Source: CAZVNZ01 sp964628515
Lineage (GTDB): Bacteria > Bacillota > Clostridia > Christensenellales > Christensenellaceae
Length of the DNA stretch: 61,649 bases
NCBI GenBank assembly: GCA_964628515.1
Contig: CAZVNZ010000018.1
Span: forward strand, 1 to 61,649
Direction of reading: 5' to 3'
Shown: positions 43,286-52,807 of the stretch, piece by piece
Layout: the number at the start of each line of letters is the position of its first letter
Numbering within the stretch: position 1 is the stretch's first letter
Made by a program: the position numbers and the translations under genes
Notes under the pieces: generated by a model
Told to the model about the DNA's origin: nothing
The model's input: the letters and a program-made list of their open reading frames with translations, nothing else
Databases searched by the model: none

Positions 43286-45388
43286 TTATTTAGAAAGTTT
43301 TTTTATGCCAGCCTCGTCTAAAACGTTAAATCTGTCTATAAGCTCCTTAACCAAACTTGCCTGACTTGAAAGCTCTTCGGATGCCGCCGCACTTTCCTCA
43401 CTCGTTGCGGAGTTATTTTGTACAACGGTGGAAATTTGCTCTATACCAATGGTAATTTGGGAAACTGCCGTTGCCTGCTCGGAGGTTGCGGTAGATATTT
43501 CCGTTATTACATCCGTAGTTTCTTTTGCGCCATCAACTACCACAAGTAAGTCGTCTGCCGTAATTTTTGCAAGTTCTACTCCCGAGGCTATTGCCTCTAC
43601 CGATTCCTCTATTAGTGCCGTTGTGCTTTTTGCCGCCTCTGCGGATTTGCCTGCGAGATTACGCACTTCGTCTGCTACAACCGCAAAACCTTTGCCTGCT
43701 ACTCCGGCTCTTGCCGCTTCTACCGCCGCATTTAGTGCCAAAATATTTGTTTGGAATGCAATATCCTCAATAGCTTTAATAATTTTACTGATTTCGTGGG
43801 ATTTTGCGTTTATGTTATCCATTGCCTGTCTGAGTTTTTGCATTTGCTCGTTACTGGTGGTAATAGCTGTAGTTGCGCCCACCGCCATTTCTTTAGCTTT
43901 TGTAGCATTTTCCGCATTTTGCTTGATTTGATCTGAAATTGCGGTTATGGATGCGGAAAGTTCTTCTATTGCTCCTGCTTGCTCTGTTGCGCCTTGCGCC
44001 AAAGATTGGGCACCTGCTGATACTTGATCCGAGCCTGCGGATACTTGTCCTGTTGCAGTTTTTATTTGAGCAAGTGTGTCCGAAAGATTGCCGCAAGCTC
44101 TTAGTATAGAGATTACAATATGCTCAAAATCTCCAACAAAGGGAATAGAAGGCGGACGCAGTACAAAATTCCCTTTTGAAAATTCGTTCATCGCATAATC
44201 AATATCGGAAACATATGCGCTAAGGGTTTTTATGGAATGACGCATACTATCCGCAAGTCTACCAAACTCGTCTTTAGATTCGTGCTTAATTACTGTGTGT
44301 AAATTGCCTGCCGCCATATCTTCTGCCGCAGATTCCAATTCTACTAAGGGTTTCATCTTTTTATTTAAAATTAGCAGTATAACTACGGAAACAATCAAAA
44401 GTAGCGCTATTGATGATATAAGCACAATATTTTGTAATGCAACCACAGGTGCTTTTACAGTTGCCTGAGGAATAACCGCACAGATTATCCAAAGTTGGTC
44501 TGCATCTCCTATTCTAATGCTTTGTGCATATAAGATAACGTTCATTCCTAATACTTCTGAGTAAGATTCGTCCACAAAAGTACCCTCTTTTTTATATAGT
44601 TCTTTAAATTGCGCATCGTACTTTTTGGTCCATAAATCATTATAGTGTTTAAGTGCGATATCTTTATTTTTATGTGTAGCCACAACTCCGCCGGGACTTA
44701 GTATAACAAGGTATCCGTCATCTAATATCTTAGCTTCCGTAAGCTTTTTACCGGCTGCATCTACATCAATATCCGCACCAACGACACCAATAACCTTATT
44801 ACTTGCATCAAAAATGGGTATTGCCACGGAGTATACTGTATAATCTTTTCCGTTTAGAGGATAAATATATGGGTCTGTAATGGTTTTTTTACCTGTTTTT
44901 AAAGCAGTTTGATAGTATGCTCCGGCAACAGGGTCTGTATAATCTACAAGCCCTTCAAGTTTTGCCTCGTTGCCTACTTGTATAACAATGGGTATAAATC
45001 TGCCTGTTTCATCGTGATAATCTTTGCCTGCGTATTCGCTATCCTTGCCGTCAAAAGCATTAGGCTCAAAACACGCCCAAAAATCCAAGATAGCATCATT
45101 AGATAAAAGCGCCATGCTAAGCACTTCCACCACCTGCTCTCTTGAACCTTTACCTCCTGCAAAACCGCCAACTATGGGTGCAATGGCGTTTACCGCTCCA
45201 AAAGAATTATCTCCCGTTGCTTTAAAATCGTATGCATAGTGGTTTACCGTTTCTGCAATCAACTGATCTGAAAGGTGCTCTGTTGTTTTTGTTGATTGTA
45301 CTGTAATTACAATGAATTCTGCAACAATACCAATAATAAGTGCCAGTAAAGTCGGGACTAAAATAGCCCATTTTATGCTTTTTTTCAT
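43286..45388 (-). CDS. Methyl-accepting chemotaxis protein with dCache sensor
   Basis: This 700-residue receptor has a first membrane helix (about 8-28), a double Cache extracellular domain (about 35-310; FWACFEPNAFDGKDSEY, TGKKTITDPYIYPLNGKDYTVYSVAIPIF and VIGVVGADIDVD are typical), a second membrane helix (about 323-345), HAMP (about 346-400) and a long signalling hairpin. The tip contains AFQTNILALNAAVEAARAG and VVADEVRNLAGKSAEAA, the CheA/CheW interaction site. It would bind a small amine or amino acid, or a binding protein. The nearby CheW-CZB adaptors and lipoprotein suggest a dedicated chemosensory array. Confidence 0.92.
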   Translation of the reverse strand: MKKSIKWAILVPTLLALIIGIVAEFIVITVQSTKTTEHLSDQLIAETVNHYAYDFKATGDNSFGAVNAIAPIVGGFAGGKGSREQVVEVLSMALLSNDAILDFWACFEPNAFDGKDSEYAGKDYHDETGRFIPIVIQVGNEAKLEGLVDYTDPVAGAYYQTALKTGKKTITDPYIYPLNGKDYTVYSVAIPIFDASNKVIGVVGADIDVDAAGKKLTEAKILDDGYLVILSPGGVVATHKNKDIALKHYNDLWTKKYDAQFKELYKKEGTFVDESYSEVLGMNVILYAQSIRIGDADQLWIICAVIPQATVKAPVVALQNIVLISSIALLLIVSVVILLILNKKMKPLVELESAAEDMAAGNLHTVIKHESKDEFGRLADSMRHSIKTLSAYVSDIDYAMNEFSKGNFVLRPPSIPFVGDFEHIVISILRACGNLSDTLAQIKTATGQVSAGSDQVSAGAQSLAQGATEQAGAIEELSASITAISDQIKQNAENATKAKEMAVGATTAITTSNEQMQKLRQAMDNINAKSHEISKIIKAIEDIAFQTNILALNAAVEAARAGVAGKGFAVVADEVRNLAGKSAEAAKSTTALIEESVEAIASGVELAKITADDLLVVVDGAKETTDVITEISTATSEQATAVSQITIGIEQISTVVQNNSATSEESAAASEELSSQASLVKELIDRFNVLDEAGIKKLSK

Positions 45389-45564
45389 AGTTTTTCCCCA
45401 CGTATTTATTATAATGAAATTAAGCTGTACATAGATGTAATAATTATATTAACACATCTTTATTTAATATTCAACCGGTTTTTTTACCTTTCACAAATAT
45501 GCTTTTTTTTGGAGGGTTTTGGGGTTTTTTGCAGAAATTTTGGGGATAATTTTTGTGAAAAATG

Positions 45565-48478
45565 GTTTGTCCCCTTTATTTGAGGTGTTTTAGAATATGA
45601 AACAACGTGCATTAAAAGAAACGTTAAACCGGTTTCCGTCCCCGTTATTTCCGAGGTGTTTTAGAATCAGAAATGCCCATAGCGGACGTTTATTCGATAA
45701 ACGTCGACGGTTTCCGTCCCCGTTATTTCCGAGGTGTTTTAGAATCTTTCCGCAAGGGAGGCACATTACAAGAGAGCTTAATATTTGTTTCCGTCCCCGT
45801 TATTTCCGAGGTGTTTTAGAATAATTATATAAACTTATACTTATAACTCCTACAATGATGGCGGTTTCCGTCCCCGTTATTTCCGAGGTGTTTTAGAATG
45901 TGGAAGGGTATATATTTCCTTTCGAAGTAATCCCCACAGAAGTTTCCGTCCCCGTTATTTCCGAGGTGTTTTAGAATTAATCGAAGTAAACCGCTTGTTA
46001 AGTACAATGTTAAAACGTTTCCGTCCCCGTTATTTCCGAGGTGTTTTAGAATGGAAGGAAGGTATAAAAATGAACAATTATTTTAAATTCTTGTTTCCGT
46101 CCCCGTTATTTCCGAGGTGTTTTAGAATCAGAGGGCAAGACCCAAAGCACCGCAAATGCTGACAGACTGAGTTTCCGTCCCCGTTATTTCCGAGGTGTTT
46201 TAGAATTTTAAGAAAAATAAAATCGCTGTACATTTAGAAACCCTTGAGTTTCCGTCCCCGTTATTTCCGAGGTGTTTTAGAATAGCACAACTAAAAGGCT
46301 GTACGGTAGAAGAACTTAGGATAAGTTTCCGTCCCCGTTATTTCCGAGGTGTTTTAGAATTAGTTATGCCCCAAACTGCGTACATTGTTCGTTTGACACC
46401 GCGTTTCCGTCCCCGTTATTTCCGAGGTGTTTTAGAATTTGCTGAGAAATTTCAAAGGACAATCGATTGCGGTTCACAGTTTCCGTCCCCGTTATTTCCG
46501 AGGTGTTTTAGAATGCACCCGACCACGCAGATATAGGCGGTCAGACCTATACAATGTTTCCGTCCCCGTTATTTCCGAGGTGTTTTAGAATAAGGATTTT
46601 AAAATGAACCAATATTATAGTTTTTTGGAAACGTTTCCGTCCCCGTTATTTCCGAGGTGTTTTAGAATGGTATAAAAATGAAAGAATATTACAGTTTTTT
46701 AGAAAGCAAGTTTCCGTCCCCGTTATTTCCGAGGTGTTTTAGAATTCTTGAAATAATGTCCGCTATGATCGTCTTCGATGAAGACGGTTTCCGTCCCCGT
46801 TATTTCCGAGGTGTTTTAGAATTTGTTGAAGTGTTTTCGCACTTCAATCGTGGCGTTAATTGTTTCCGTCCCCGTTATTTCCGAGGTGTTTTAGAATTAT
46901 TCAATTTTTAGGAACTAAAAGGTTCGGGGATATTAAGTTTCCGTCCCCGTTATTTCCGAGGTGTTTTAGAATGGAGATTTAAAAAATGAAAAAGAAAGAT
47001 ATTAAATGTTTCCGTCCCCGTTATTTCCGAGGTGTTTTAGAATTGGTAGCCAAAAAAGCAGTTAAAACCACCATGACAAAGGTTTCCGTCCCCGTTATTT
47101 CCGAGGTGTTTTAGAATTTTAAACAAACTGAGATTGCTAGGGCTCTTAAAATGAGCAGTTTCCGTCCCCGTTATTTCCGAGGTGTTTTAGAATAGGACGG
47201 GGGCGAATACTCCGAGCGTGATACGTCGTTCCCAGGTTTCCGTCCCCGTTATTTCCGAGGTGTTTTAGAATTAAAAATGAATAAAACGGATATCCAATTT
47301 TTGGAAACTAAAAAGTTTCCGTCCCCGTTATTTCCGAGGTGTTTTAGAATATGGAGGATAAAATAATGAATAAATTACAGGACGTGGCTCACGTTTCCGT
47401 CCCCGTTATTTCCGAGGTGTTTTAGAATTTTGGATATTGAATTATTCTACTGCATTATTGATAGTGCAAGTTTCCGTCCCCGTTATTTCCGAGGTGTTTT
47501 AGAATAAAATGAAAGAATACTATCAATATCTAGAAGGCAAAAAGGTTTCCGTCCCCGTTATTTCCGAGGTGTTTTAGAATCCGAGAAACTGCAAAAGTTT
47601 TTGACTTTTGTAATCGAATTAAGTTTCCGTCCCCGTTATTTCCGAGGTGTTTTAGAATATATGGAGGCAAAATTATGTATAATAAATTACAGGCTACTGG
47701 TTTCCGTCCCCGTTATTTCCGAGGTGTTTTAGAATAAAACAACGGTAAAAAGTTGTAACAAAAAAATCTTTGTTGTTTCCGTCCCCGTTATTTCCGAGGT
47801 GTTTTAGAATGAGTGCTACAAAAAAGGCGGGGGGTGTCTAACTCTAAACTCGTTTCCGTCCCCGTTATTTCCGAGGTGTTTTAGAATACAGTATTTAAAG
47901 CCCTATATCGTGGCTTTAAACAAACGTTTCCGTCCCCGTTATTTCCGAGGTGTTTTAGAATTAGACTCAATTCTTAATGAGTCTAAAAGTTGCTATAATG
48001 AGTTTCCGTCCCCGTTATTTCCGAGGTGTTTTAGAATACTCAATAGCTGAGGTGGCAACTACTGAGATTGTGTTTCCGTCCCCGTTATTTCCGAGGTGTT
48101 TTAGAATCAATGGCAGCTAAAAAAGCGGTTAAGACTACGCTCAGTGTTTCCGTCCCCGTTATTTCCGAGGTGTTTTAGAATTTCAAATAAAAAGGCGGTG
48201 ATACTATAAAAGAAAAAGAAATGTTTCCGTCCCCGTTATTTCCGAGGTGTTTTAGAATTTACAAAGCTTTTTGGCTTTTGTAGTGGACTTAAGGAATGGT
48301 TTCCGTCCCCGTTATTTCCGAGGTGTTTTAGAATATGGAGCTATACGTTCGATGAGAACGGTGACATGTGTTTCCGTCCCCGTTATTTCCGAGGTGTTTT
48401 AGAATGGGTGGAACTAGATTGGATAGTTCCAGCTAAATTACAGTTTCCGTCCCCGTTATTTCCGAGGTGTTTTAGAAT
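45565..48478 (-). CRISPR. CRISPR array, 38 intact repeats plus one degenerate
   Basis: I count 38 identical 36-bp repeats from 45632-45667 to 48443-48478, each beginning GTTTCCGTCC and ending TTTTAGAAT on the plus strand. A degenerate 32-nt copy at 45565-45596 lacks two dinucleotides. This gives 38 spacers of 34-43 nt. The degenerate repeat marks the trailer, so the leader is at the right end beside cas2 and transcription runs leftward. Read that way the repeat ends GACGGAAAC, giving an 8-nt crRNA tag ACGGAAAC, and CCTCG can pair with CGGGG as the Cas6 hairpin. Several apparent open frames inside the array are repeat artefacts. Confidence 0.98.
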
Positions 48479-48651
48479 ACCGTCTTTTAAAACACCTACG
48501 GTTGTGGGGTAAATTAACTTAAAATCGGCGTATGCAGTTGTATTCATTTCTAAACTATAATCCATCATACTAAACCTTCTGTTTTTCTTTTAATATCGCT
48601 ATCGGCGCAAAAAGCATTAATTATTATAATTTTGTATAAATATGCAGTTTT
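48479..48651 (-). promoter_or_regulatory. CRISPR leader
   Basis: These 173 bp lie between cas2 and the newest repeat. They are AT-rich and partly resemble the repeat next to the array (AAAACACC and GTGGGG blocks at about 48489-48514). On the minus strand an AGAAGG followed by ATG (48568) opens a short frame that runs through the leader into the first repeat and spacer; its meaning is discussed as a finding. No clear -10/-35 pair could be fixed. Confidence 0.6.
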
Positions 48652-48969
48652 TTAAATAATTATTACTTCCTCATCTATGGTTTTGTCCACATCTCCCCAT
48701 ACTTGTACATCCGCATTGCTTGCAATTTTATACACTCGCAATAAATCTTCCTTGCCAATATATTTTTCTATGCTACCTATCATTTTATCATACTTCTTAT
48801 TAGAAAGTATACACTCAAATGCAGATTTTTGTACTCTTACTCCATAGCTCTTTAAAAACTTTGCAAATCTGTATCTCTTTTTGTTGTCTACAATATCATA
48901 AATAATTACAACCAAGTATTTTCTCCTCTCTTCGCTTATAAAATCATCAAACACAAAAGAATAATTCAT
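48652..48969 (-). CDS. cas2: Cas2 spacer-acquisition protein
   Basis: This 105-residue protein has the Cas2 ferredoxin-like fold: RRKYLVVIIYDIVDNKKRYRFAKFLKSYGVRVQKSAFECIL, in which YDIVDNKKR and the pattern GxRVQxSxFE are family signatures and the Asp after IIY is the conserved acidic residue. An N-terminal extension of about 16 residues before the first strand is longer than the usual Cas2. It forms the scaffold of the Cas1-Cas2 integrase. It starts 3 nt after the cas1 stop and sits nearest the leader. Confidence 0.95.
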   Translation of the reverse strand: MNYSFVFDDFISEERRKYLVVIIYDIVDNKKRYRFAKFLKSYGVRVQKSAFECILSNKKYDKMIGSIEKYIGKEDLLRVYKIASNADVQVWGDVDKTIDEEVIII

Positions 48970-48972
48970 AAC

Positions 48973-49983
48973 TTAACGCACCGTTACCGGCATATAGTTT
49001 TCTGCATTTCTATTTTCCATAGCTTTAATTAATTGCCCGATTTGCAATTCTATTGCCCGTCTAAAGCTAACATCAAAATCTGTATAGCTTAAATATTTTG
49101 TTTTTGTCCTTATTTTTTTCTCGTACTCTGCTATAAACGTTTTTGCAGCTTCCTTTTTTAAGTAAATCCCTCCTTCGTCGTTTGGTTTTTCAAAATCCGT
49201 TTCCTTTATTATGGATTTTGAAATGCAATACATAACTAAGCTGTCTATAATAACTGCTCTAAATTCCTCCATTAAATCGGAGCATAGTGCCGGATGCCCG
49301 TTTCTTAAACTGTGAATAATAGAAACATAAGGATTAAGCCCTTTATTTACTATTGCGGTGTACACTTCGTAAAAAAGCAGAGTATACCCAAAACTTAGCA
49401 AAGAATTAAATTTATCCGTGGGAGGCTGTCTGTTTCTGCCTTCAAATCGGAAACCCTCTTCTGTTACCATAGACAGTATTTTGAAATATTCTTTTGCCGC
49501 ACCCCCTTCATAACCTCTTGCTTCCTCTATACTGTTGGTTAAATCTATTTTGTTTTTGTAGATATTCATCCTTGTAAGTTGATCGTTTGCAATTACTTCC
49601 TGCCTGTTTCTTAAATATCTTTTAGCAATAATAAATTGATTGTTGATTTTTGCCGTAAGAATTTTTTTTGTAATACTTAGGGAGAACTCTGCATCATCAA
49701 TTACCTCAAACTGCATTTTATGCCTAAGAACATTGACATTTTGCGTGCTTTCCAGTCTACCGTAAAATTTACCGTTTATGCCAAGCCAAGTTAGATTAAT
49801 CTCCCGTCTTAATAAATTTTTAACGCAATCCGATGTTAATGTAGTATCTCCAATTAAAATTACAGCCTCCACCCCTTCAATAGGATAGTACAAAACAAGC
49901 TCTTTTTTTGGATTTATAACTACTATTTGATTTTGCTTAAAAGTTAGCTTTGTACCTTGCTCGTAAATATAAATATAACTCAT
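48973..49983 (-). CDS. cas1: Cas1 integrase of the acquisition complex
   Basis: This 336-residue Cas1 has an N-terminal beta domain (1-85) and the alpha-helical catalytic domain. Metal ligands visible are Glu in RGYEGGAAKEYF (about 160), His in YVSIIHSLRNGHPAL (about 228) and Glu in SDLMEEFRAVIID (about 243). No reverse transcriptase or Cas6 part is fused to it. It integrates new spacers at the leader. The gene overlaps cas6 by ATGA. Confidence 0.97.
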   Translation of the reverse strand: MSYIYIYEQGTKLTFKQNQIVVINPKKELVLYYPIEGVEAVILIGDTTLTSDCVKNLLRREINLTWLGINGKFYGRLESTQNVNVLRHKMQFEVIDDAEFSLSITKKILTAKINNQFIIAKRYLRNRQEVIANDQLTRMNIYKNKIDLTNSIEEARGYEGGAAKEYFKILSMVTEEGFRFEGRNRQPPTDKFNSLLSFGYTLLFYEVYTAIVNKGLNPYVSIIHSLRNGHPALCSDLMEEFRAVIIDSLVMYCISKSIIKETDFEKPNDEGGIYLKKEAAKTFIAEYEKKIRTKTKYLSYTDFDVSFRRAIELQIGQLIKAMENRNAENYMPVTVR

Positions 49984-50717
49984 AGCACTACATCTACACC
50001 ACCCATTCCTAAAGAAGTTTTAGAGCCCATACCACTGTATTTTCCTAAAATAAGCAAAGCGTTTCTTATGGAAATTATAGACATAGGTATATCCGATTTA
50101 AAGGTTAATGTCCCCTTAAATGATATTATACCGTTAGAATCCACAGAGTAATCGGCGCTTCTCATTTGATATTTATATATTTTTGTAAAATCGCAAATTT
50201 TATCTATAAGGGTTTTATCGTAAATATCTGCCCCTTTAGAAAAATGCACCCATTTGTGATACAAATTAATAAAAATATTTTTAATTTGAGGAAACGCTAA
50301 ATAATCCCCGTTGCTTTTGTATGTGGTAGGTGTTAAAAAATTAATTGTTGCTTTTTTGTTTAGCTCTTCGCTTAAAAATTGCTCGTTTAAAATGTCTCTG
50401 AAATCCGTTGTTTCTTCCCCGATGCACTTTATGTTATACTCTGTTTGCTTTTGTTTTAAGTAAATTGTGCTTTTGGAATCTAATGCAGAAAAAATAATGT
50501 CTTTTGCCGTTTCGTTTAGTGTTGATATGTGCAGATAGCTTGTTTTGCTGTCTGCATCAAATCTTAAGTGCAATGCAAAGGGCTTTAGTTCCTCTTTGTG
50601 CAAATAAGTTGCGTTTTCTTTGGTAATTTCCATAATTAAACCGTGTATTAAAGAACCTGCTTTATCATTCAAATAAAAATGCTCGTTTGTTATTTCGTAT
50701 ACTTTTTTTGTTATCAT
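49980..50717 (-). CDS. cas6: Cas6 CRISPR RNA endonuclease
   Basis: The start is ATG at 50717, within the ATGA overlap with the csm5 stop and behind GAGGAG; the frame is also open further upstream but without a site. The 245-residue product has the Cas6 C-terminal glycine-rich loop GMGSKTSLGMGGV (about 228-240) and FALHLRFDA with a possible catalytic His. It cuts the long minus-strand transcript within each repeat and leaves the ACGGAAAC tag. Its position between csm5 and cas1 is usual for III-A loci. Confidence 0.92.
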   Translation of the reverse strand: MITKKVYEITNEHFYLNDKAGSLIHGLIMEITKENATYLHKEELKPFALHLRFDADSKTSYLHISTLNETAKDIIFSALDSKSTIYLKQKQTEYNIKCIGEETTDFRDILNEQFLSEELNKKATINFLTPTTYKSNGDYLAFPQIKNIFINLYHKWVHFSKGADIYDKTLIDKICDFTKIYKYQMRSADYSVDSNGIISFKGTLTFKSDIPMSIISIRNALLILGKYSGMGSKTSLGMGGVDVVL

Positions 50718-51838
50718 GGCATCTCCTCTAATTTTAGCAAACAAAAACCACCTGCTGTTTTGTATTCTGTGCCTTTGTTATTAATTATGTAGGTGTTGAG
50801 TGCCCGTGGAGACATATTGTTTTCAAAACTTTGCCCTTCCGGATTTTTGGTTTTCCTATTATTAAAAGATTCGTCTAAGCATTTTTTTACTACGTATGCT
50901 GCCGACTTAATATCCGGTGCAATACAGTATATTAAAGATTTTGCGTAAAATCCTGTATTGCCTCCCAAAATAATATTTGGGATATCGCCGGTTAATGTAG
51001 TTCTTACTTTACAATTATCAAATTCGTTTTTAATTATTTCTCTTACAAATTTTGTATAAGTAGCCAGCACTTTTTCCAGAGCCTCCTTTTTAAAATTTGA
51101 TTTTACTGACAGATTTAACTCTGTATTAAATTTTAAACATTCGTAGTAAATAGGCAAGGGAGACTGAGCTTTGTAATTAAAAGTGTCTATTTTTCTGTAT
51201 ATTTTTAGGGCAGAAGTATCTACATAGTTTGTATCCGATACTTGTAAATTTCTTAAAAACTCTTTTGCAGGCTGGTTTTTATTTAGCAATTCCTTTTCCA
51301 ATTCGGTTGCTATTTTACCTAATTCCCTTTTTACTCTTTGCTCTTTTGATGCATAATAAATTTTGTCCCAATATTTAGCTTTAATTTTACTGTTTGCAGT
51401 TGCAGTAATCTTATTGTGTAATATTGCATTTCTAATTGCGCCCTTAATACTGCTACCCGGAATATACGGCATCATATTGTGGTTTTTAATAAAAACACTA
51501 ATATCATTCATAGTTGTAGTAGTTGATTTTCCCTTAAATGTTGTATTAATTTTCTCCGAATCGCTGTCTGCTTTTACCATATAATGTGCTATTTTTTTTA
51601 CTGTTTCTTCTCCACTAAAGTTTCGTGTAAAAAAAATGCTGTTGTTTATCCTTCCATCTTGCAGTAAATCTATATAGTTATCCATTAGCTTTTTTTCCGT
51701 CAATAACGTAATTAGTTTGCTTTCATCAAAAATATAGACTCTGTCGTCGAAACGTGCATATTGCATTTTATTTAAAGTCTGACCACAGCCAATGTGCATT
51801 GGCGTAAGTATTTTTAAACTACCCTTAAGCATTGCCAT
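50714..51838 (-). CDS. csm5: Csm5, RAMP subunit of the III-A complex
   Basis: This 374-residue RAMP protein caps the 3' end of the crRNA in the Csm complex. It has an N-terminal LKILTPMHIGCG (RAMP strand and G-loop) and MMPYIPGSSIKGAIRNAIL, typical for Csm5. The long helical middle part (about 165-230) fits the family length of 350-400. It follows csm4 with 0 nt and is coupled to cas6 through ATGA. Confidence 0.93.
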   Translation of the reverse strand: MAMLKGSLKILTPMHIGCGQTLNKMQYARFDDRVYIFDESKLITLLTEKKLMDNYIDLLQDGRINNSIFFTRNFSGEETVKKIAHYMVKADSDSEKINTTFKGKSTTTTMNDISVFIKNHNMMPYIPGSSIKGAIRNAILHNKITATANSKIKAKYWDKIYYASKEQRVKRELGKIATELEKELLNKNQPAKEFLRNLQVSDTNYVDTSALKIYRKIDTFNYKAQSPLPIYYECLKFNTELNLSVKSNFKKEALEKVLATYTKFVREIIKNEFDNCKVRTTLTGDIPNIILGGNTGFYAKSLIYCIAPDIKSAAYVVKKCLDESFNNRKTKNPEGQSFENNMSPRALNTYIINNKGTEYKTAGGFCLLKLEEMP

Positions 51839-52807
51839 TTACATCACCCCCACACAAATTGGTTTGCCGTATCTGTACACATTATGATTTCCACCCGATG
51901 GCGCTACATTTACAATTTGCCCTTTGGGATAATAGTTAAAGCAACTGCCTTCCGCAAACGCAACTATACTCTTCTTTTTTATAGGAATATGCGAAAAATC
52001 ATCGGACGCAATAAAACCTTTTCTTTGGATTAATTTATAGCCGGATACATCCTCCTTAATGTTAAGAATTTCTTCTTCTGTGGGCAAAAGCAATGCTAAC
52101 AACATATACTTTTCCGCTTTATTATCAAGCATATCCAGTAAGGAGGTATCCTTTGCTTCTGCTTTTTTAAATTTTCCGTAGCCGGAGGAGCGCTCTCCCC
52201 CCAAACCCGAGTATTGAAGCATATTAAGCCCGATTTCCAAAACATCAAAATAGAAATCCTGCTCGCACTCTATTATTGCATAAAGCCCGCAGTTTTCATC
52301 AAAGGTAAAGGTACTTAATGTGTATAGCTCGTTTTCCTTTTCGTAATTTACCCTTACTTTATTTAGCACGTTTGTTTTTCCAAAAAAATCTTTGTGGAAA
52401 ATATCATCTATATTATCCTGTTTTCCCATTAGATGCTTTATGTATTTTTGCATATCTTTCGACTCTATAAAGTTTAGATTTTTATGCTTTTTTTTAAGGG
52501 TGGAATCCTTTTGTACTTCTTGTACCTCCCTTTCCAAATGAAGCACCGGTTTTGGAAAAAAATATCCATTCTCGTTGTATGGTAATAATGATGATAGTTT
52601 TACATCTCCGCAATTACATTTCTCTAAAAAAACGTTTGCTGTTTTTTCCCCAAAAAATTGCAGTATTTCTATAAACAATGCAGAAAAAAAGGTGTCCGAA
52701 TGTATAAACATATCCGTTTTTTCCACACCGCCACTTCCCATAGCTGTGCCAATATGCACCGGTGTTTCAAATTCAAACCTCACTATATAACGGGTTGTTT
52801 TTTGCAT
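51839..52807 (-). CDS. csm4: Csm4, crRNA-tag-binding RAMP subunit
   Basis: This 322-residue RAMP protein binds the 5' tag of the crRNA and contacts Cas10. Signs are VRFEFETPVHIGTAMGSGG at the start, LLPYNENGYFFPKP, and the glycine-rich GLGGERSSGYGKF loop (about 200-212). Its start lies 35 nt inside csm3, an unusually long overlap that must tie expression of the two. It ends immediately before csm5. Confidence 0.93.
   Translation of the reverse strand: MQKTTRYIVRFEFETPVHIGTAMGSGGVEKTDMFIHSDTFFSALFIEILQFFGEKTANVFLEKCNCGDVKLSSLLPYNENGYFFPKPVLHLEREVQEVQKDSTLKKKHKNLNFIESKDMQKYIKHLMGKQDNIDDIFHKDFFGKTNVLNKVRVNYEKENELYTLSTFTFDENCGLYAIIECEQDFYFDVLEIGLNMLQYSGLGGERSSGYGKFKKAEAKDTSLLDMLDNKAEKYMLLALLLPTEEEILNIKEDVSGYKLIQRKGFIASDDFSHIPIKKKSIVAFAEGSCFNYYPKGQIVNVAPSGGNHNVYRYGKPICVGVM

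Noticed and set aside
45597..46911. Open frames inside the CRISPR array
   Set aside because: They are made of the repeat read in one of its open frames plus spacers; each has the same repeated peptide block and none has a ribosome site.
48973..49983. RNA-derived spacer capture by a reverse transcriptase-Cas1 fusion
   Set aside because: The Cas1 has normal length with no reverse transcriptase part, and no separate reverse transcriptase gene was seen, so sense-strand spacers need another explanation such as selection.
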